Of a DNA stretch of 64,000 bases, positions 58,583 to 64,000 are shown piece after piece (positions within the stretch are counted from its first letter, which is position 1; each line of letters begins with the position of its first letter). The stretch lies in NCBI RefSeq assembly GCF_042477335.2, contig NC_091247.1, forward strand, positions 13,183,001 through 13,247,000. The letters run 5' to 3'. Position numbers and translations under genes: made by a program. The notes below the pieces were generated by a model. That model saw only the letters and a program-made list of their open reading frames with translations, was not told where the DNA came from and searched no databases. The DNA is from Ovis canadensis (lineage: Eukaryota > Chordata > Mammalia > Artiodactyla > Bovidae).

Positions 58583-59092
58583 GGCAGAGGGAGAGGGTGG
58601 GATGATTTGGGAGAATGGCATTGAAACATGTATAATATCATATATGAAATGAATCGCCAGTCCAGGTTCAATGCATGATACTGGATGCTTGGGGCTGGTG
58701 CACTGAGGTGACCCAGAGGGATGGTACAGGGAGGGAGGAGGGAGGGGGTTCAGGATGGGGAACACGTGTATACCTGTGGTGGATTTATGTTGATGTATGG
58801 CAAAAGAAATACAATATTGCAAAGTAATTAACCTCCAATTAAAATAAAAATTTATATTTTAAAAAATAGATGAACAGTCCAAGTTTGATGCATGAAACAG
58901 GGACTCAAAGCCAGTGCACTGGGCCAACTCAGAGGTATGGGATGGAGAGGGAGCTGGGAGGGGAATTCAGGATGGGGGACACATGTACACCCACGGCTGA
59001 TTCATGTCAATGTATGGCAAAAAACACCAGAATATTGTAAAGTAATTAGCCTCCAATTAAAATAAATAAATTAATTTTTAAAAAACTTCTAT
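58583..59092 (+). mobile_element. Two further L1 3' ends in plus orientation
   Basis: The first (about 58583-58866) starts in 3' UTR (GGCAGAGGGAGAGGGTGGGA) and ends in an A-rich tail. The second (about 58867-59092) has AGTCCAAGTTTGATGCATGA and ATTCAGGATGGGGGACACAT and ends TTAATTTTTAAAAAAC. Confidence 0.75.
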
Positions 59093-59565
59093 AAATATTC
59101 AATGGTAAGGACATAAAAAACACCCCGAATAAAATGTTTTAATTTTGTTTTATTGTATCTAATATCCATTTTAAAACCACAAACACCCCAATAGGAAAAA
59201 GACAAATATATTAACAGGATAATTTGAAGAATAATTACTCATAGTTAAAAATCAAATGAAAAAAAATAAAGTAGTTGATCTTGCTAGTAACCAAAGGCAC
59301 ACACAGAGAAAATGAGATTTTCACATAGAAAATGAGATTATTCTGTACCAATGATATTGCTGATGATTAAAATCAACAATGATACTGGGACAAATTATGG
59401 TGGTTAAGAGCATGGACTCAAGCCACTCCATCCTTTCTTCCTTTTTTCCTTCCCCTGTGCACACTCTTCATCTCTAGGTCTCCATCCAAGTTCTGATTTT
59501 CTACTTCTGTCTCCTTTCCAGTCTGCCAACACTACACCCCACACTATCTGTCTCAAAAAAAAAAA
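59093..59565. other. Non-coding A/T-rich stretch
   Basis: No gene or clear repeat seen. It holds a direct repeat of about 16 bp (AGAAAATGAGATT units near 59305-59340) and a 13-base A run at 59554-59566. Confidence 0.5.
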
Positions 59566-59566
59566 A

Positions 59567-59752
59567 ATGTGGACTCTAGCGTCATGGAGACCTAGACTGG
59601 AATTCCATCCTCTCCATTTAGTTGGTCAAGTCATTATCTTCCTGGGCCTCAGTTTTCTCATCTGTAAAATAGGGATAACAATAGTTTCTTTATCCTAATA
59701 AACTTGTATTACTTGAGATCATTTAATGAAAGTGTGCAGTAAGTACTACAGT
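59567..59752 (+). mobile_element. MIR SINE
   Basis: The conserved MIR core is clear: CCTGGGCCTCAGTTTTCTCA followed by TCTGTAAAATAGGGATAACA. This is an ancient mammalian repeat, independent of the ruminant insertions. Confidence 0.88.
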
Positions 59753-59754
59753 AT

Positions 59755-59943
59755 TTTTTTAAAGATATTTTATATGGATGATTTTTAAAGTCTTTATAGA
59801 ATTTTTTACAATATTGTTTCTGTTTCATGGTTTCGTTTTTTGACCCCGAGGCTTGCGGGATCTTAACTCCCCATCCAGGGAGAAACCCATGCCTCCTGCA
59901 CTGGAAGGTGAAGTTTTAACCACTGAATCACCAGGGAAGTCTC
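59755..59943 (-). mobile_element. CHR-type tRNA-derived SINE
   Basis: The minus-strand head GGGATCTTAACTCCCCATCC, then TTTTAACCACTGAATCACCA and GGGAAGTC, matches the cetartiodactyl CHR family. Confidence 0.75.
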
Positions 59944-60104
59944 AGTACTACTAGTATTAATGACAATACTGAAGACGTTACATCTTTGCCGTGGTTGTGT
60001 ATCAGATATTATGGCTGGTGTGTTCTACATAGGCTGCCTTATGTAACTGAGAGTTTAGGACTTGAGGGAGCTGCTTCTTAGCATTACTCTGTTTAGAGAG
60101 GTAA

Positions 60105-60275
60105 TACCTAGGTGTCACTAGTGGTAAAGAACCCGCCTCCCAATGCAGGAAACATAAGAGATGCGGATTCCATCCCTGGATTGGGAAGATCCCCTGGAGG
60201 AGGGCATGGCAACCCACTACAGTGTTCTTGCTTGGATAATCCCATGATCAGAGGAGCCCGGCAGGCTACAGTCTA
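60105..60275 (+). mobile_element. Bov-tA SINE, truncated
   Basis: The head TAGGTGTCACTAGTGGTAAA and body GAAGATCCCCTGGAGGAGGG run to GCAGGCTACAGTC. The 3' end is missing. Confidence 0.88.
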
Positions 60276-62061
60276 TTTAGAGAAATCACCAGCAGGACCA
60301 TTATACTTTAAGCTCTTAATGTCTCCCTCAATCCAGTTTAACCTAGAACCTGGTTAAACTGGCATTAAATGGTCCAGGGCAGAGGCAAGAGTTCCCAGGA
60401 GGACTGCTGGTCAGGCTGGAGTGCACAGCATCCCAGCTAAAGGCCTCAGAATCTCACCCCCAAGTTCCCCATCTGAGAGCTTAACCCCTGGGAAAGAGAT
60501 GCCCTCTATTCTCCCAGGACCTTGGCAGGGATGGCTAGAGAATAGGCTGCAAAGGGACACTGAGGTTGGCTCTAATGAGCACTTTGGGGATGATGTTCTA
60601 GGGATCTTTAAAACCCTAAGAAAAGCTCCTGTCTTCCCAGGTCTGAAAAATTCATTATACACTCTAGGTATTCCTGATGACTGCTGGACTCAATAGACCC
60701 CAGCTTTACAAGGTCAGAAAGGTCTCAGGGAGTTCCTTATTGTGAACTTCCCACACACAAGAGGGAACTGGAGAATCTGAATATGCTTGAAACCAATCCA
60801 TGCTCTGATAGGTGAGAGAATCTGGATGGGTAGGGGACAAACACACATACTTGTACAAACACCTCCCTCCCCAGCCCAAGGACCAGGCAAAAGTTTCTAG
60901 GGTAGCCGATCTGAATGTCTGCCTAAGATTAGAAGCCTCTCTATAAACCAAGAACAAATGGAGTACTAATACAGTGGCAAAATCTAATAAGGTTAGGGAG
61001 GACATGAAATGACATCTTATACAAGCTTGCTCTAAATCCTAGGAGAACTGAAGATCAGAGTGGCCATTTCCAAGCCCAGAGAACCAGACACTGATTCCTT
61101 CTACCTTCCCTTTGATGAAAAGAAATATCAGAGAGTTAGACTACAAGTGTAGAGGGAAGGCACAGACACTGGAGTCAGACACACCTGCTGCTGAGCCACA
61201 TTCATTAGCTTTCTGATCTTGAGTACATCAAATATTTCTAAGACTCAATTGCACCATTTGCAGAATTGTGGAGGAGAATAATACCTACCAGACTTGAAAA
61301 AACAAAAGAGTGCCATCAAGTTCTCTGGAACATAGCAAGCATCTACGAAGAGGTACTGATCATGCTTATGTCCAAGAGACTAGGGGGAGAGAAATACCAG
61401 TTTTCAAATGTCTAGATGTGCAATAGGGGAAGAGTTCAGGGAAAAAGGAGAGAGAGTGATGAGGGTCAAGGGTGGGCAGCCCTGTCCTGTTTGTCTACTG
61501 TGGATGCAGAGAATGACACTCCCTGGCCTCAGCCCATATATCCATGTTCCTAGTAAGGTAAGAGTACAGAAAGTGGAGCTAAATAGGTGAGGTCAAGTTC
61601 TAGGGATTGAGGAGGCAAGTAGAAATAGATTATCTTGTCTATGGTGTATGTCAAGGGGTGGGTGTTGGGGGAGGGGCAGCAAGGAAGATCATGTATTTCC
61701 TTTTTACTTGGTGAGCAAAAGTGACTTTTCCAACCTTGCCTTTAAGGATATGCTCAATTCTTATCCCTCCAATTGCCAACATGGACTTCTCTGGTCAAAC
61801 TGATCACTTTCCTGAGGACCCTACTATATACAGCTATGAAGACATGGTTCAGTTTGCATGGGTATTGGTTTGCCTGTTCTCTAAAGTTCCATGTGTATTT
61901 TCTCACATCATAATGACATCCAGAGATTCTCATGGGCAAGGTCCACTTCTTTTTTTCCTGGAACAGTTTGGGCTACACAGATATTATCTGTGAATTGACC
62001 TAATACTTAAATATTGACACGTGGAAGTGTTTTATCTGCATAGATAGCAAAACTACAAAGG
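60276..62061. other. Apparently single-copy region upstream of OR1N2
   Basis: No olfactory receptor remnant or other coding exon could be recognised on either strand. A weak MIR-like piece lies at about 61150-61345 (ACACTGGAGTCAGACACACC). OR1N1, which I recall between OR1J4 and OR1N2 in human, is not visible here. The leader exon and promoter of OR1N2 may lie in this stretch; a candidate acceptor (TTTTATCTGCATAG) ends at 62043. Confidence 0.5.
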
Positions 62062-63015
62062 ATGGGAAAACGAAGCAGAGTGAACCAAACCACCCTTTCA
62101 GACTTCCTCCTTCTAGGGATCTCTGAGCGGCCAGAGGAGCAAACTCTCCTGTTTGTCATCTTCCTGGGCATGTACCTGGTCACTATGATGGGAAACCTGC
62201 TCATCATCCTGGCCATCACCTCTGACCCTCACCTCCATACTCCCATGTACTTCTTTCTGGCCAACCTATCCATAACAGATGCCTGCTTCACTTCTGCCTC
62301 CATCCCCAAAATGCTGGTCAACATGCATACTCAGAGTCAGACCATCTCCTATTCTGGGTGCTTTGCACAGCTGTATTTTCTCCTTGTGTTTGGTGGCCTT
62401 GACAACTTACTTCTGGCAGTGATGGCATATGACCGCTATGTGGCCATCTGTCAGCCACTTCATTACAGCACAGCTATGAGTCCCCAACTCTGTGCATTAA
62501 TGTTGAGCATATGCTGGGTGCTAACCAACTGTCCTGCACTGACACACACACTGTTGCTGACCCGTGTGGCCTTCTGTGCCCACAAGGCCATTCCCCACTT
62601 CTTCTGTGATCCCAGTGCTCTCCTGAAGCTTGCCTGCTCAGACACCCGCCTTAACGAGCTGATGATCATCACCATGGGCCTGATGTTCCTCACTGCTCCC
62701 CTCCTGCTGATTGTCCTCTCCTATGTCCGCATTTCCTGGGCTGTGTTTGGCATCTCATCTCCTGGAGGGCGGTGGAAGGCCTTCTCGACATGTGGATCTC
62801 ACCTCACAGTGGTCCTGCTCTTCTATGGGTCTCTTATGGGTGTGTATTTACTTCCTCCATCAACTCACCCTGAGGAGAGGGAGAGCAGGGCTGCCATTCT
62901 CTATATGGTGATTATTCCCATGCTGAACCCTTTCATATACAGCTTGAGGAATAAAGATATGACTGAGGCTTTGAGTAAACTCTTCGGCAGTGGGAAAACC
63001 ATCTTTATACCATGA
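62062..63015 (+). CDS. OR1N2: Olfactory receptor OR1N2, intact
   Basis: A 317-residue odorant GPCR matches recalled human OR1N2 closely along its length, starting MGKRSRVNQTTLSDFLLLGI (human MGKPGRVNQTTVSDFLLLGL). It has a glycosylation site NQT at 8-10, GN in TM1, [20 protein letters not shown] in TM2, [17 protein letters not shown] after TM3, the family-specific SSPGGRWKAFSTCGSHL leading into TM6 and [14 protein letters not shown] in TM7. The human-like N terminus supports the chosen start. Codon 1 lies 18 nt after a candidate acceptor AG. It shares little DNA flank with the OR1J copies, so it was not part of their amplification. It anchors the array to the OR1J-OR1N syntenic block. No ligand can be inferred. 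Confidence 0.95.
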   Translation: MGKRSRVNQTTLSDFLLLGISERPEEQTLLFVIFLGMYLVTMMGNLLIILAITSDPHLHTPMYFFLANLSITDACFTSASIPKMLVNMHTQSQTISYSGCFAQLYFLLVFGGLDNLLLAVMAYDRYVAICQPLHYSTAMSPQLCALMLSICWVLTNCPALTHTLLLTRVAFCAHKAIPHFFCDPSALLKLACSDTRLNELMIITMGLMFLTAPLLLIVLSYVRISWAVFGISSPGGRWKAFSTCGSHLTVVLLFYGSLMGVYLLPPSTHPEERESRAAILYMVIIPMLNPFIYSLRNKDMTEALSKLFGSGKTIFIP

Positions 63016-63029
63016 CAGTGATGGCCAAA

Positions 63030-63640
63030 CTTGGTGAAAAATTAGAATTAGAATTAATTAGAATTTAAAAATTAAAAAATTAGAATTAATCCCTGCTCTC
63101 CATCATTTGAATGGCTCCATTATTCTCAGGCTGATTTAAGGAAAAGTTATCAAGACATTAAAAAATTGGGTGTTTAACAAAGAAGGCATTTCCATTCTTT
63201 CACTGGGCCCCTGGCAACCATCATTCTATTCTCTGCTTCTATGATTTGACCGTGTTAGATGCCACAAGTAAGTGAAATCATACACTATTTGTCTTTCTGT
63301 GTCTGACTTATTTCACCTAGCATAATGTACAAAGTTCCAGTTATGCAAGATGAATGAGTTTTTTGAGATCAAATATTTGGCAGGATAACTATAGTGAATG
63401 ACACTGTATTGTGTGCTTGTCATGTACTATGAAGGTGGCTCTTGAATTAAGTCTTCTTACCAAACACACAAAAATAAAATGGCCATTATATGGAGGTGAT
63501 AAATACATTAGTTAACTTGACTATGGTGATAATTTCACAACATATACATACCAAAATATCAAGCTGTACATTTTATTTTTTTCATAATATTTAAATACAT
63601 ACAATGTTTATATGTTAAATATACCTCAATAAAGCTGTTT
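63030..63640. mobile_element. Old L1 3' pieces downstream of OR1N2
   Basis: Minus-strand L1 3' sequence at about 63185-63345 (TGTCTTTCTGTGTCTGACTT) is followed by plus-strand L1M 3' end at about 63370-63640, closing with CTCAATAAAGCTG. A short TTAGAATT-rich repeat sits at 63040-63085. The AATAAA near 63630 belongs to the L1 end, though OR1N2 transcripts could use it. Confidence 0.65.
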
Positions 63641-64000
63641 AAAAATGAACTAATAGTTTCTCAGGAAATAAGACTAGAGACTTAAGTTCTACTAGTGATG
63701 TTAATTTCTCAATTTAATACACAAGAGCTATCATTAATAGTAAATAGAATTCACAGTTTATATAAAGAATTACTAGGACAAGAGGTTAACTAGAAACAAA
63801 TGCAATTCAAGCTATCATGTAGTTTCTGAGTATTTATTCCAGCTTACTGCTTCTCCTAGTTAAGTCACAGCTTGGGAAGTGAAGAGAGATTTTTCTCCTA
63901 AGTGGAAATTCCTTTTTGATTTGCTGCTTTTAAAATGAAATCTGCTTTATGATGGAAATCCAAATATATTAACATAGACATGAAAACAAAGGATACAGTC
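63641..64000. other. Non-coding flank
   Basis: A/T-rich sequence. The last 60 bp (TGCTTTTAAAATGAAATCTGC...) resemble, in reverse, the block at 8270-8330 upstream of OR1J gene A (CAGAATTAATTTTAAAAGCA), so another OR upstream block on the minus strand may begin here. Confidence 0.35.

Overview
The window is mammalian nuclear DNA from a ruminant (cattle, sheep, goat, buffalo or a close relative). BovB (RTE) LINEs, Bov-tA and Bov-A2 SINEs, and an artiodactyl L1 with its characteristic long 5' UTR together are diagnostic of Ruminantia. No tRNA, rRNA, operon or CRISPR structure is present. The only host genes seen are class II olfactory receptor (OR) genes, each with a single coding exon on the + strand. 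Five belong to subfamily OR1J and one, at the right end, matches OR1N2. From recalled human gene order (OR1J1-OR1J2-OR1J4-OR1N1-OR1N2 on 9q33) this is the ruminant counterpart of that cluster, which I expect on cattle chromosome 11.

Layout. 1-6372: a nearly complete L1 on the minus strand, running off the left edge, with degraded ORF1 and ORF2 and a complete 5' UTR. 6373-9514: old L1, BovB and Bov-tA pieces, then a TG microsatellite. 10131-11072: intact OR1J gene A. 11290-15880: L1 3' debris, then a long BovB that carries a Bov-tA and what looks like a polyadenylated retrocopy fragment. 15884-37304: segmental duplication unit 1, holding OR1J pseudogene B1 (24725-25665) and intact OR1J gene C1 (33557-34498). 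37305-about 57967: unit 2, a tandem copy of unit 1, holding pseudogene B2 (45180-46120) and intact gene C2 (54719-55660). 57968-59092: several L1 3' ends. 59093-62061: MIR, CHR and Bov-tA SINEs in otherwise unremarkable sequence. 62062-63015: OR1N2. 63016-64000: old L1 pieces and plain flank.

The locus is a history of OR1J amplification. An ancestral unit (old minus-strand L1 sequence, upstream block with TG repeat, coding exon, L1 3' block) was copied to give the B and C lineages. The B lineage took a one-base deletion in a C run. A unit of about 21 kb carrying B and C was then duplicated in tandem. Later insertions (two L1 copies in unit 1, a solo LTR in unit 2) have empty-site partners in the other unit, so they can be ordered in time. 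The intact receptors should work independently: OR genes are expressed one per olfactory sensory neuron, and each receptor couples to G-olf in the ciliary membrane.

I found no clearly undescribed molecular system. The best leads are the clustered TM5-TM6 changes in gene C2, the converted-looking patch in pseudogene B2, loss of the canonical poly(A) hexamer in both unit 2 copies, a 109/123-bp minisatellite that differs between units, and two foldback structures made by L1 or SINE insertion. Gene assignments and repeat families rest on recognition by eye and recalled sequences; no database search or alignment was run.
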